Of a DNA stretch of 64,000 bases, positions 35,947 to 48,519 are shown piece after piece. A model generated the notes under the pieces. It ran no database searches. It saw nothing but the letters and a program-made list of their open reading frames with translations, and was not told the DNA's origin. A program made the position numbers and the translations under genes. This DNA is from Nymphaea colorata (lineage: Eukaryota > Streptophyta > Magnoliopsida > Nymphaeales > Nymphaeaceae): assembly GCF_008831285.2 (NCBI RefSeq), contig NC_045146.1, positions 2,754,001 through 2,818,000 on the forward strand, written 5' to 3'. How positions within the stretch are numbered: the stretch's first letter is position 1; every line of letters starts with the position of its first letter.

Positions 35947-37631
35947 TTTCTCTAGTCATGGAAGAAACATTATTTACATGAATCACGTTGATTTAGGAGG
36001 TGATATGTTTAATTGTTTATATTATAAAGATGTCCCTAAAAACATTAAAGTTACTGAATAAGTTCCCCTTGCTTCGCTAGTGCCTTAGTCCTAGTCCAAA
36101 CATGAGCCATGCATGTGCAAGGCTTTTGAAACGTGTTGTGGAAAAACCATACTGGACGTGTCATTGTCTAAACGATATATTCGAAGCATGGAGTTTTATC
36201 CAGACTTTCACTGCCTTGACCACATGGCCTTCCATCTGATTGCATGCTGTAATGTTGCTCATATTGCGTGACTGCAAGAACAACTTGACATGTGCGGCGC
36301 TTTTACATCCCTTCCTCAGTCGTTATATCCTAATGATAAGTAATGTCTCAAGAGATGCTCTGCTTTCTTAAAGCAGCATATATGTTCATGCTGCAGTCTC
36401 ATTCCCAAGAGTTGTATATAGTTGGGGACCTCATTTATGAGGAACAATTTCCCCCTTCCATCGTTAATAAATTTACACTCGCTTTCAGTAGTTTTCTGCC
36501 AAAATCACGTTATGATGCTTCGTCCAAGGACTACCCAAAGCAAAGGAGTGGTAATTGCAACAACAGTTAGTTCCAATAATGAGAATAATACATTGTTCCA
36601 TTGTACGTTGGGATCATTTGATCGTGTGCAGCAACGTCAGAGTAATTGGTGTCATGCTTTTCACTTGAAAAACTCTAATTTTAGGCTTGAATACTTGCCA
36701 AGTTCCTTTTGTGTGTGTTTGAATTCAAGAGTGCGACGCACATGTGTCTATGTGCATTGTCAGTGTTCGTGTTTTTGCGTCTGCGTGTTTTACATATTTT
36801 ACTCACATGACTATGTATATACGTGTATGTGCCTGTTTGTGTTTCTATGTGCGACACTGTTTATTAGTACTATGATTTATATTTCAGTTATTTTCAAAAA
36901 TTCAAAATACCGATTTTTGTTTACTTTTTTTAAATAATAATTTACCATGTGATATTTTGTAGAGGATCGACTAATTAAGTTGTTGACTACGGTGATGTGG
37001 GTTCGGGTACATTAATTTTAAAAATTATGGATATGGGATACGACTACAAGGAAGTATAAATGTATACATAATCCACAAAAGTTTTCAAAATTAAAGAAAA
37101 AAGGACGAAAGATTATGGAATTTATGTGGACGAAAAATACAAAAAGGCAAAATCAAAATCAAAGCAAAAATTAAATTTGAGAAGGTCAACCTGACTACAT
37201 GCTTCAGACTGAAGCGGTTCAGATTTAAGCTGATGAATTGAAATATGAAAAAAATCGGAACTTATTTACATGGGTATGCCTGGTTTCAAGTCAGGGACGG
37301 CTAAAAATTTTTGGCTAACAGATATGAGCAATAAATTTTAAATTTCTAAACAATATCAACATGTAAATAAGAAAAATTGGTGTAGTATGTCAACATAAAA
37401 AAAAAAAAAAAAAGGTATTTTTTGTGGTGGAGTCGATATGTCCCTTCCACCCCTTCGTGTCTTTGGAGTCATGGAAATGCACTATGCAAGTCCGTGTCGG
37501 TGGGTCTGGAAATACAATACAGATAAAGGGGCCTCCATTCGTATCTATATTTGCACGTGGGGTCATCCTGCACGGCGGTGCGAATGTGCTGAACCGAGGC
37601 TGCGGGTGCCGTGAGCCTGAGCTATCCGATC
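32441..37631. other. Unidentified insertion inside the gypsy element
   Basis: About 5.2 kb separates the gypsy RNase H and integrase zinc fragments. No coding domain is recognised. It contains CT-rich microsatellites (about 33320-33375), an (A)n tract (about 34719), an (AT)n(AG)n tract (about 35909-35946) and, near 37300-37415, an A-rich stretch. The borders, any terminal repeats and the origin are not resolved. Confidence 0.5.
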
Positions 37632-37639
37632 CCTAATTG

Positions 37640-39060
37640 TATCAAAATCGCAGCAAAAAATTGGCCAGATGATTCCCACTTCCCTTTCTTGCAACGACGT
37701 TATCTCTACCCTTTCTGTGTTTGATCTCAAAATCAAAGCTATTCAGTTTTAACACACACTTTTGTACCTCCCAAAGCAAACTCACCCATTGCAGACAGTT
37801 GCATAGGCTATGGTGATCTGTGAGGACCACAAAATGTCACCCCAAAAGATAGTGTCACCAACTAAAACTATAGCAATCAGCTCATGAACATAAGTTGATT
37901 TGTTGTGGAAGGCAGAGCCCATACAGGAGTGGGTGCCAGTTCTGGCTTAAAACAGCTCCAATGCCAACGTCTCATGCATCACCTCTACTTCTAAAGGGAT
38001 ATCAAAGTTGGGCATTTTTAGTACCGGTGCCGATGTTACCGTTGCTTTAATGCCTCATAGGCCTTTTCTGCTTGGGGGACTCCAATGGAACTCGTTCTTC
38101 TTTGTCAACTCTATCCTATCAGCAGAGCTGCTATGGTTCTGAAGTTATGTACGAGTCGTCGGTAGTATCCTGCTATGCTAGACCATGAAGTTGCTTGACT
38201 ATGCAAGGTAACGGGCTTTTCTTTACCGCTGCCACCTTGTTCGCCCCCATCAGCACACTGCCTCGACTGATTGCATGGCCAGGTACGTAACGTGAGACAT
38301 GCAGAATGCGTACATGTAAGATGTGCTGCCTCAAGAGAGATAAAACGGTGTGCAAATGCTTGAAATGTGCCTGCGCTAAACACCAAAATGTCATAAAAAA
38401 AGACAAAGACAAACCTGTGTAGATAGCACGTCATTCATAAACGTTGCTAGCGCATTGGTAACACCAAAAGGTCATGTTGCCTGAGAAAACGCCATCGGTG
38501 GCTGTTTTGACGCTTGTGCCGGCAGCGCCGAAGGTGCCAAAGGAAACGCGCAAGCGAGTGAGCCTAGGAATTTTTTGTTTTTACATTGAAAAAATCAATT
38601 TTTTTTATTTTAGCCCGACAGGTCGCTCCTCTTGGCCCAATCTTAGCCTGACCCGTAAATCGTCTTGACTCGACCCTAAAAAAAAATCCTGGCTCCGCCC
38701 CTGGCTCCCTTCGTGCTGCCGTTTTGTGGGTGGCTGTGTAGACCTATGCTCAACAGTATGCCGTAGCCCACACCCGGTGTGCCGAGGAGGGAATCGCCAG
38801 TGACTGTGTGAGGGGGCGGTGGCGGTGGTGTTGTAGGTGGGCCGAACAGAAGACAGTGAAAACTGGAGGGCATCATGGAGACCAGCGGTCACAACTGCTT
38901 GGATGGTGTTATGCAGTCTGGCGTCAGAGTTGGCTTGCGAGCATTCCATCGTCTGCAAGCAGCGGTTAACTTCGATGATAGTCTCTTCCGTCCAAGCGCA
39001 ATGTGCTTCAAGGGCGGCAAGCGTCACGTTGTCTTCAAGGGCAGCAACAGGATCTTTCAT
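37640..39060 (-). pseudogene. Gypsy gag, RT and RNase H fragments, degenerate
   Basis: On minus, an open gag-like start (ATG at 39060, just after the PBS; LEAHCAWTEETIIEVNRCLQ) runs to about 38705, where a short dispersed repeat (about 38555-38705) is inserted. RT remnants follow (FVFVFFYDILVFSAG, with Tyr where the first Asp of the usual FFDDILVYS block is expected; 38111-38434). RNase H remnants come next (LTDHHSLCNCLQ and FDFEIKHRKGRDNVVA; 37640-37830). Much of the pol between gag and RT, including protease, is missing or unrecognisable. Confidence 0.85.
38555..38705. repeat. Dispersed repeat copy inside gypsy gag
   Basis: Shares TCGCTCCTCTTGGCC, AGCCTGACC-type and AAAAAATCCTGGCTCCGCCCC segments with 8750-8875 in the same orientation and order. 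Confidence 0.55.
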
Positions 39061-39061
39061 G

Positions 39062-39074
39062 GCTCTTATACCGG
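39062..39074 (-). promoter_or_regulatory. Gypsy primer-binding site (degenerate)
   Basis: Minus reading CGGTATAAGAGCC lies directly after the 5' LTR. It differs at two positions from TGGTATCAGAGCC, the complement of the initiator tRNA-Met 3' end. Confidence 0.75.
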
Positions 39075-39075
39075 T

Positions 39076-39322
39076 TGATTGCCTTCAAGGCTATCAATCC
39101 ACTGGTACGGTGGAAGAGAGGAAGAGAACGAGAGGGAGAGAGATCAACAGAGAGAACAAAACATCATAATAATTTGCATTAGGGCTAATCACGCCCAAAA
39201 ACAGATTACAGAATAAGCAAAGCGGGTCCCTATTAAGGGACCACTCCAAACTGATTGATAAACCCAAATATAACGTAAATTAAAACAGAACCTAACATAT
39301 TAAACTAAAACAAAGCCTAACA
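39076..39322 (-). repeat. 5' LTR of the gypsy element
   Basis: On minus it begins TGTTAGGC and ends GGCAATCA. It is about 247 bp and is followed by the 5-bp duplication CTATG. It matches 18447-18689 over its length with many substitutions. A terminal ~25-bp segment is duplicated (39273-39297 and 39298-39322, both ending CCTAACA on plus), which the other LTR lacks. Confidence 0.9.
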
Positions 39323-39840
39323 CTATGTCAATCAATGATTAAGCAAGTACGGAATTTAATTAACCATTGGTAGTCCAAGAACTACATTAAAAAATATGGC
39401 CATTCAAATGCATGATTAAGAATTCTTTCTAACAAGACATTTCTTTGTCATGTTTTACAGTGTCAGACAGGTTTTAGCCTGGCTCACAAGACCTTTGTAT
39501 AGTAATGCTGTTTGTTATCCAACAAAGTCTTGGTTGCACGATTATGGATTTGAATAACAACGATAAATTCATAAATCCTGAAACTTGAAAAGCGAAGCCA
39601 CAGTTTTAAGCTAAGCACATACCCTGTCATTTCAGCACCATTGGCATTCATATTGCACTTTAGCAATATCTAGTCGGCTATGTCACACTAAATTTTCCCA
39701 TTCACATGCTGCCACGTCCTAGTCTCGAACTATTTTGATCTGTTCATTAGGCTCGTGCTTTGGTTATGCAACCCATGTCTGAAATGGCATTACCAATAGA
39801 ATGTAACACAGTGGTTGAACCTAAGGCTAAGTTTAATCTA

Positions 39841-40277
39841 GCGAGGCAACAGCTCAAAGGACTGATCGAATAGATTTAAGGCCATTATCTATTCATAAAG
39901 TATTTTGCATGGGTATGCATAGTTGGCAAAATACATATTATTAGGCCAGGTAGGAGAATGTTAGAATTACTGGTTTAATTCAATCTTAAGTGGCCACTCA
40001 TGATATGATAAAAGAGGTTCACTTTATCCTTAATGATTAAGATTTTTAGTGAAACAACGGCATAATGATGAACTGATTGAATAGATTGAAGATCAGTCAA
40101 TTCATAAAGTATTTTGCATGGGAATATATGGTTAGCAAAATACATATTACCAGGCCAGGTAGGGGAATGTTGGAAATATTGGTTAAATCCAACTTTCGCT
40201 AATGATATGATAAAGAGGGTTCATTTTATCGTTAATGATTATGTTTTTTAGTGAAGCAGCAGCTTAAAGGACCATTT
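39841..40277. repeat. Two-unit tandem repeat, period about 209 bp
   Basis: CATAAAGTATTTTGCATGGG occurs at 39894 and 40103. The following GGCAAAATACATATTA, GGCCAGGTAGG and ATGATATGATAAA blocks also recur in the same order. A short third start (AGCAGCTTAAAGGACC) matches the beginning of unit 1. The copies have diverged. Confidence 0.85.
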
Positions 40278-40849
40278 TTTAGCAAATTTTGAATTGCAGG
40301 TTACTGAGACAAGCTATTGACTTGTTTAAAATAAACGGCCTTTTACAAGTTCATCCCTAACCCGATCTTTTTTGTTAATATATTTAACCATAATTCTCAA
40401 GTTATATAGTCATGTAATTTGGGAAATTTGGCCAATGTCATTTTAAAAACATTTTTGTGCATTCTAAGGACTTCTCCCTTTCATTCTTGTTGGTACTCTT
40501 GGCAATTTGTAAGTGTGGTTCCTCTTTTATTGGATCAGGAAATCAAATTAAATATATTTTTATTTGAATGATAAATTTTAGAGTGTTAGGAGTATTATCG
40601 TAAAGTATTAGAAATTCTATCATTTACTTTCCTTTCTATCCAAACAAGCTTTGTAATCACCTCTTTCATTTCCTTTTCTTTCCTTTCTCATTGTTTTTCT
40701 TTTCCTTTCCTTTCCTTTTCATCCCTCCCTTTCCTTCCATTTCCCTCCATCCAAACAAAGCCTTAAGGATGAACTTGGAAATAGTTAAACCGAACCTAAG
40801 CTTTGATGCCTCATACCGTTGGCTTATAACTGTCGATACATGTTGGTCC

Positions 40850-41170
40850 TTAATTAGGATTGCTAATAAGTCCAACTCATATCCAATATCGAACAGAGCC
40901 ACTTCAGATATGGAAAAAAAAAATCGATATCCGATTAAAAGATTGTATTGGATTCAGATTTCAGAAACGACATCCGGACGGATTCAAATTTGAATTCAGA
41001 TCAAATATAGTTTTAAATAGACATCCTGTAGCTAATGTTCATAAAGCAATTTGGATTTGGTTTAAAAGTTGGTTGTGGTGGATTTGGCTGTTAATCTCAA
41101 AATCAGGTTAAGATCGATTTAGATTGTGAATTCAGATTTGGATTTGGATATGATATAAAAAAAAAAATTC
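40850..41170. repeat. Degenerate dispersed repeat (GGATTTGGATTTG family), copy 1
   Basis: The segment with TTTTAAATAGACATCCTG and GCTAATGTTCATAAAGC matches the order of segments at 58150-58360 (TTTTAAATAAACATTTTATA, then CTAATGCTTTACAT). Both are surrounded by GATTTGGATT motifs. The element class is unknown. Confidence 0.5.
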
Positions 41171-41928
41171 CTTCATATTCAAATCTAAATATATGAACAT
41201 CTGAACACTGGATATGGTAAAGAGTAATATCTAATTCGAACCCAATGACCTAACCCATAAAAAAATAGAAAGGCTCTGCCCATGTCATCGGATCGGAAAA
41301 CAGTTAGACCAGACACGACCACCAGCTTTGAAACGTGACGCCATTGACTTGTCACTGGAGAAATATGTTGGCTCTTAACAAGAACAATAGAACTATGTGT
41401 CTAACCAGCAACCACATTGGATTCAATACGGTTGAACTTGATCTGACCAGTTTTGAAGTCTGATATCGACTTTGTGTAATATCTTCAGTGAAAAGAGTTG
41501 AACCGACCGATACCCTGCTCGGGTAACGGCAGAGAAAGTTCAAATTCAAGATATTGACCATGAAAAATATTTCTATCAACTATTTTTTGTTTTTTATTCT
41601 GTTTTTTGTTTTTTCTTTAGCAGCTTGCGTACTAGAGTCTATTAAGCAACTACTCGACCTGTGCTAGCCCGAAAGTGGACGGACTGATACCCTCATTCGT
41701 CTATAGATACCCGATCCACTACAGGGAAAGAAAACAGTGGTCAGATCCGGATCCAAACGATCCCCTCGGCTTGGTTTTACTCCATGTCCAGACCTACTCC
41801 AAAATCAGTCTACTCAACTGTGAGATATCTTTAATAGTGAGAACAAATATATTAGTGCTGAGGCATTTTTGTTAAACGTTAACTTAAATGTTTGGATAAA
41901 TTATTATTTGGAACCCTTTTAATAACTA

Positions 41929-42000
41929 ATCAGAGTGGCGCAGCGGAAGCGTGGTGGGCCCATAACCCACAGGTCCCAGGATCGAAACCTGGCTCTGATA
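41929..42000 (+). tRNA. Initiator tRNA-Met (CAU)
   Basis: A 72-nt gene that starts ATCAGAGTGG and ends GGCTCTGATA, so the acceptor stem pairs 7 of 7 (ATCAGAG with CTCTGAT). Box A is AGTGGCGCAGCGG. The anticodon loop is GGGCCCATAACCC, with CAT flanked by the GGG/CCC pairs typical of initiators. The T arm AGGATCGAAACCT has AUCG in place of TTCG, another eukaryotic initiator mark. There is no intron and CCA is not encoded. A T-run at 42035-42041 can serve as the Pol III terminator. It starts cytosolic translation, and its 3' end is the primer for the LTR elements here. Confidence 0.98.
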
Positions 42001-42034
42001 GGCTCTTCAGAGAAAAGGCTTCTTCAACCATTGT

Positions 42035-42041
42035 CTTTTTT
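42035..42041 (+). terminator. Pol III T-run terminator
   Basis: A run of T residues about 35 nt after the tRNA gene, the first T4+ tract downstream. Confidence 0.6.
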
Positions 42042-43647
42042 GTTAGACCTAACCAAAAAAAAAAAAATATAAAATTAAGTCTTATGAATGCGGCCGCATT
42101 CTGAAACTGATGATTTTGACATCTTTCGTCTTTCTTACTTTGGGTTTATTTGTCTGAAATCGACGACGACGATAAGGATGCTCGTCACAATTATCACCAG
42201 TTCTTTGAGTTCTACCCGTTGAAAACTCATGCGTTTGAAAACATGTTGGACACCTTCTGGTAGCAATTTTTTCTTTAATGTTTATTTAAAGAAACTGTTT
42301 CGGGGTAAAGCCCCAAAAGCCATATATATATATATATATACCTTTATGCCTTTAAGGTATTATTAGATTGCTTTGAGGCTTAAAAGGGCTTATAATACTC
42401 TCTCTCTCGCTCGCTATTATCAGCATTTAAATCAACCAGGTCTTCGAAGATCTAATCGTATTCCTACCTAGCGGCCACCCAGTCAGAGAACACTCATGAA
42501 GAATAGGCGGTCGGTGCTGATTACTCCTACCTGGGACAATCTTTCCTCAATGATTTGTTCTCGCAACAAAGATGGTATAGCATTAGCACATATGTTTCGT
42601 ATATACAAATAGAAATAATACATAATCTACGACTCTCTGTGAACCACGATTCGTATGAGCCACGAAAGCGTAACACGCGGCAAGCTCCGTGAGGAATCGC
42701 ATCAATCAACTCCTATAGCCTTCGTAAATCGATACATTTATATAGTAAATGCATACGTCACACAGAAAATGCATTTTTTGCAAGTGAACGAATTTGAAAC
42801 TCATTTTTCACCTAGGCGTTGGCTTGCAAGAACTTTTTTCAAGGAAGATGGACTTCAAGACTCCAAAGTTTTGACCCAAGAGGTGGACTTTCAAGACTTC
42901 AATATGTTTTTGATGAGGCCAAAGTTAGATCCCACCTGATATCCAAGCTGTACGAGGGCAATATTCAGACTAGTCACCGGTTGGCGCAAAAAGTAGGGAG
43001 TGCGCCCAACGCCAGCTTCCCTATACAAAAACAGAAAAAATCTCAAACGTCCGTAAGTTTTACTCGGTAAAATTTCCCCGATCTGCCGCGATTATGATCG
43101 TAGTTGTATGATTATCTCACTTCGTTGACGGCAAGCGCAAGCCAAGCTGTGATTCGTTGGGCGGTTGAGCAAGCCCGACTGGATAGCGACGTCCTTGGAC
43201 TCCACCGTGAAACAATGTGGACCCATCGAGTGAAAGAGAAGAAGACGCAAACCAAGCATAAAAAAACTGCAACATACCAGAGACCAAGCAATAACTAAAA
43301 TACATAAGGCTTCCCTTTGAAATATCTCAGATATACAGAAGGAACCGAGTCTCAACAAGCAAGGAGACCCGATAACCTATTATCCAACCCTTAAAAAAAG
43401 ATCAAAGAACTGAGTCAAAAATTAGTCCTTTGTTCGTCTATTAAAAAAAAGAAAAGGAAGAAAAGACCTCCACCTTGTTCCTCCCTTCACAAGAGAGCCC
43501 AGATGCTCAGATGAAATATCTGATCCGTTTCTGTATGTGCTTCGACTATTTCCTAGTTACCGTTAGATTTGATAATTTCAGGCGAGAAGAAATTTTGCCA
43601 AAATTACCAGAAGATCAAATGGGGCGACCAGAAGGCCTTGTTAGGCT
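42042..43647. other. Intergenic spacer and GBF 3' flank
   Basis: No gene recognised. An (AT)n tract lies at about 42323-42341. The part next to 43647 is the likely 3' UTR of GBF (minus), but no polyadenylation site could be fixed. Confidence 0.55.
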
Positions 43648-44277
43648 TCATCCGGCGGCCACAGCATCAGTACGCGAGTTTGATTCCAGCAGCTGGTGGA
43701 GCTTGCCGGTGTTCTCATGGCCCTCATCATCCCGCTGCCCACTGCGATTCACCTGGCTGGCATTACTCATCCTGGACAGGAAATTCTCGACGCCCGCAGG
43801 CTGAGCTTCAACCTTATCCAGGGAAACACCTCCTGCACGTTCCATTTGTGCCTTCTTGACCTTCTCCTGCAGTTCCAAAGCATAAACTCGATTCATTTTC
43901 TGTTCCTCGAGTTCATGTTCATAAAGTTCACCCAAAAAAGCTAAACATATGCAGAATGGGCTTCTGAACGAAGATAAAATACAGCCAGACAGCCCATAAT
44001 CTCAGAAGCCACACAATGCATCGTCAACCACCAGTAGAAAACAAGTAGACTCTGTGGGTTAATCTCAAACTAAAACAGGGTAAGGATGAAGAAACTACCA
44101 TTAGAGACGAGTTCTCTTGCTTCAATTTCTCAGATTTTTCCCTCAAACGATTTAGTTCCTCTCTAAGATCCAGGTTCTCACTATTGAGTGACTCCACTTT
44201 CATTGCTAGCTCCTCGGTCTCCGCCTGAAAAGAATATGAACGATCAGCTGCGTGCATGCATTCGAGAAAAAAGAGGG

Positions 44278-44342
<65 letters not shown>

Positions 44343-47300
44343 TCCTCAACCTTGACCGCCTTGCAGACTCACGGTTAGACTGTTTCCTCCTTTCTCGCTT
44401 CAATTCACGCTCATCCTGCAAAATGAAATTGAAAGCGCCATGAAAAACTATACTGCCAGTCTAAACTTAAAATAGAAAAACTTTAGCCAGGAAAGATGAT
44501 GCTCTAACTTCAAATAAGCTATTAACTAAATTCCTCCATCTTGTCCATGACAAGTAACATTAATTTCCACTACTTCCTAGAACCCTTCTGCCAATTCTAA
44601 GTTTCTAACTACCAGCTGTCAGGAAATATAACTTCGTAAAACCAGAAATTCAGACTTACTAGTGACTAAGATGGGACCTGAAGCCAAAGAAATGCTAATC
44701 AATATGCATGATAGGTTGAAAAGGAAAATTATTTATGGGACCATCATGAATTCAAGATTGATCTGCTTTTGTTTATACAACAAAATCGTTTAACGCTGAA
44801 TTCCACCACCCGCCTACTGAAACCTATGCAGGATCCATCTTTGGAAGTGGGGAATGTTACTCGTGAATCAAGATCCTCATTCCTGCTAAGATACTCAACT
44901 GGTAACTAAAAGGCGCCAACTTCCATGTCTAGAATAGCAGAGAAAACTTCTCTTTTTGATGGGCAGAAAACTCAGACATGCTTTCGAAGAGGAAGGTACT
45001 AACTTAGAAAATCCATACCTGCAGCCAGAGTTCAGAGGGCAAGCCCTCACGGGCAGGAACCATGACACCTGCTGCCTGAAGACCAGGGGCTGCAGTTCCA
45101 GCCTTTGATTTTGGCGAGGTGAGGTTTCTGAATTCCATTCCTGGAGTCATGCCAGATACGGACACACACTCCGCTGTCTTGCTTGCAGGTGGGGTTGCAG
45201 CAACTGCTAAAGGTCTACTGGTAGAGGTGTGCGACTCTCCATTCGCCTTAGAATCACCGTTGCTGGTTTTCCCTGTCAATAAGGCAATAACTTCAATTTT
45301 AGTCCATCTTGTGTTTTCTATGATCAAGTTTTATCTTACTTCTTTAAAACTTATTTTCATATCTTAATTGTTCTATATTCATCTCGCTTCCTGCCCAGAT
45401 CCATAATCCCACTTCTTCTTCTTGTATGGCTTTCTATATCCATTTCATGAGTTGGTAATTATGGGTCTGATTGCACCAGTGGAACTTCTCTGCTGAAGCC
45501 GCCTAACAGCAGACCCAAGTTGGCCCCAGCAACAATGGCCATAGGAAGCTGGCATCTGAGGTCAAACTTTATCCCTTCTATTTATGTCTTGACTCTTGGG
45601 CTTTTATCTCTCCTCTTATTCTCTTTTTCTTCCTTTTCTTTCGAGCACATTTTTTATTAAATTCTTGAACGTACATACCTACTAGCTTCTCTTTAAAATG
45701 GGGGATTTCCGAGTAAGTAAAACATAAAAATTACGAATTAATATTTCTAACAATTACCAAACCTGAAAACACGGAAATTTACATGAAATGCTTCTATAAC
45801 ATACCGTTAAGTGTTAATTCCTCAGCGATCCTTTTCCTCCCACCCGTATTTCCGTCGCTTCCCTCACTGGAGCCTTCTGAGCCACTATCCCCACTGCTTT
45901 TTTTCCAATTAAAATTTTTAGGGAACTAGTATTAATATGGCAAGCCAATAGAAAGGAACAAGCATAAACATCTGCAATTATGAATACCTGTAGCGAAACC
46001 AAACACAAATACTTTAAACTTTTAAAGACAAAGTTGCCTGGTAACAAGTAACTAAAGTGTGAAAGCTATTCTTTGTAACATCAGACATAGACAAACCTCT
46101 GTGATTGTCCGTGTGTCTGGCCACCTGATGCATCAACATTTCCGTTGCCAATTGAAACAGCAAGTCCTCCAAACCCTTTCAGTTTTTTCACCAAGCCTTG
46201 ATCCTTACTGTTGGATGATTTACTAGGTGTTTCTGTGCTAGCACCCTGTATAGAAACATTTATAAGATGGCATATTTAGATACTCAATTATCTAAGCTCC
46301 AGGCAGTAAATTTAATTTGAAGCCATGTTATTGGTTGATAATTCACCAAGTTACCCAATCAAGGTCCACCTTAGAACACTGACCTGGTGTAACTCGGTTC
46401 AGGTTATCCGTTATTACAGTCACAGAAGTTTCGAGACGGTAAAGCCTCACAACTTCTAATTTCCACCTGATTTCCCAGATTGCCCAAGTTCTAGACAACC
46501 TTATCATTCAGTAAACCATGCGACAAATCTTAGAAAGATCTAAGGAGGCTTATCGAATCAGGTTAAATACCGTAGCTTCATTTGTTGCAGGTGTTGAAAC
46601 AACATGGCCATGTGGATGTGCACCCTGTAAAAATTAACAGTCCAATATGTTAATCTAATATCTATGGAACAGATTCAATCATCAGAATATTCACTGTACC
46701 TTTCTCCTTTGATTGCCTTTAAATTGGTAAAAACAATGTTCCTAAATACATGGGAAGAAGAAAGTGCTAATGCTAGTGTTAGAAAGTAACCAGGACTCAC
46801 CAGAGCCATTGAAGGATGATGAGCATACATCCCTCCATGAGAATACAGTGCCGCATATGCTGGTGATCCATAAGGTGGGAGAAGAGGCTACAAGGGAAAA
46901 TGCAAATACATCAGCAAGCTCAGCTGCTAATTCAACCAAGGATATTGTCCAAACAAATTAGGTGGGAAAAAAATTTCACCATGTATGTGCCAATTAGTTC
47001 ACCACACATTAATGGCCTTGAAAAACATTAAAAACGAAAGGCTTAATCCATTAAATGTCACCATTATCGTCTTTATAAGAAGAAAATAATGCATTTATAA
47101 CTGTAAGAATAGTATTAAGTGTAATACTGTAATGTGTTCCCAACATGTCATCCTCTTAGAAAATCACCATTTCTGTTTAACTCTTGTTGTCTGTAAATGG
47201 AAGCCTGACAAAGACAGAAGCAACGCCATGGAAGAAAATACAAAAGAAAGGAGACCTCTTTCATAGACTGAACAAGAATAACTGATCTTATACCGTACGT

Positions 47301-47816
47301 TACTGCGACTCTACATCTACATCTCCCTCTCCCTTCTCCCTTTGTGAACTTGGCCTCTGAAGCCTTTGGGCCTTGGGTAGATAATGTAACTTGATAGATC
47401 CAGCTATTTAAAGATTTCTATCAATAACAGCAAGAGGCATGTACAGACTCTATACTCACAGTGGTTCACTCAAAATAAAGAAGAAGACCAACCTAAATGT
47501 CTTCCATGGTTATCTATTCTTTTCTAAGGACCTTTACATCCCTTTACCAGTGAGTACGCAAACACACATTTTGTTACTTACTTTTACATATATCTCACAG
47601 TATATGGTAGCTCAAAAGAAAAAGCTCAAATACCTGCGGTCCCCATAGGTATGGATGAGGGGGATGACCGGATGCAACAGCAGATCCAAAATAAGGGGGT
47701 GGCATGCCAACTCCTGGGTAATATGCCTGAACAGCCAACAAACACAACAATGTGTTGATTAAGACACTGCTACAAAGAGAAAGTCGAAGGAGTGACAGAG
47801 AGAGAGAGGGAGAGAC

Positions 47817-47855
<39 letters not shown>

Positions 47856-48444
47856 CTGAAAAGCTGTCCAATCAGGATAAGCAGGTATAGCAGAATGTTC
47901 CTGCACATTAGAAGTTTAGGTTATTTTAAGGTGCCAATCTAAATTAAGGAAGAAACGTAAAGAGAAGCAGTGAGAGAATGGCACTGCAAATATCCTCACT
48001 ACTTCAAGCGATGAGTACAGCATATTCTATCCATATATTCAGTGGCCAGTTATATTATATCCCGTCCACATATTTAATCGCCAGTCATATTACAAAAACA
48101 ACTGAAAGATGCAGAAAAGGAATTGAGACTTTAAGGCCACGTCGTCAGTAGTCAAATGCTTTGCTGTCTTGTCATTTTCAAAGAATTGAACCACCTAAGA
48201 TTATAAGATAAGCTAAAATTGATCATAACTTTCTAAACTGATGAGCTGAAACCGAACTATATCGATAAAATTAAAGCATACAAAATGTTGAAATAATATA
48301 TTTTTTATTGCTAGAGAACCTGCAACAGTGAATAAGTCGTCATTGTGAAAATATAGTAAGATAACTAAACTAAGATCAACTAACCTGTGCAGGAGAAGAT
48401 GCTTTCTCGGACCTTGTTGGGGTCCCACCTTCCGTGATGCCCAT
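43648..48444 (-). CDS. GBF: G-box-binding factor, group G bZIP transcription factor
   Basis: GBFs bind CACGTG elements in light- and stress-responsive promoters as bZIP dimers in the nucleus. Eleven exons on minus: 48385-48444, 47856-47900, 47634-47726, 46801-46887, 46571-46624, 46097-46245, 45805-45893, 45019-45272, 44338-44415, 44099-44224 and 43648-43866. All borders are GT-AG and phases agree. The total is 1254 nt, or 417 residues. It starts MGITEGGTPTRSEKASSPAQ. The Pro/Tyr-rich MFMR activation domain follows (IPAYPDWTAFQ, PPPYFGSAVASG, PHPYLWGPQ, PPYGSPAYAALYSHGGMYAH). Then come a Ser/Gly-rich middle (LVKKLKGFGGLAVS and SGDSGSEGSSEGSDGN) and the basic region (ERRKQSNRESARRSRLRKQ, N-x7-R). 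The Leu zipper (LAMKVESLNSENLDLREEL) and the C-terminal KLHQLLESNSRTDAVAAG follow. Length and order fit GBF1/GBF3-type proteins; the exact orthologue is not resolved. Confidence 0.96.
44278..44337. repeat. (GA)n microsatellite abutting a GBF splice donor
   Basis: The tract runs up to the donor of GBF exon 9, so on minus the intron starts GTCTCTCTCT with the repeat beginning at intron position 2. Confidence 0.95.
47796..47855. repeat. (GA)n microsatellite abutting GBF exon 2 donor
   Basis: On minus the intron after exon 2 begins GTTCTCTCTCTC and continues as a CT tract with GTCTGTCTCTCC interruptions. Confidence 0.95.
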
Positions 48445-48519
48445 TAAGCAAAGTTAGGTCTAGTGTGCTAACCAAAAGAGTAATACGACAGTCTTCTCAC
48501 ACAAAACAGTTCGATATGC
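48445..48519 (-). other. GBF 5' UTR exon portion
   Basis: On minus a good acceptor (TTTGATTTCAG) ends at 48520. It is followed by 75 nt without an ATG up to the GBF start codon, so the 5' UTR is very likely spliced. The upstream UTR exon should lie near 50.6-51.05 kb. Confidence 0.6.

Larger units (their letters stand above)
39328..41928. other. Intergenic, no gene seen except repeats
   Basis: AT-rich spacer between the gypsy element and the tRNA gene. It contains the tandem repeat at 39841-40277 and a GGATTCAGATTTGGATT-rich degenerate repeat at about 40850-41170. Confidence 0.6.

Noticed and set aside
36960-37015. tRNA-derived SINE (B-box-like GGGTTCGGGTAC)
   Set aside because: No matching A box at the right spacing and no copies with clear ends. 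Similarly weak B-box-like words at 63885 and 35660 were dropped.
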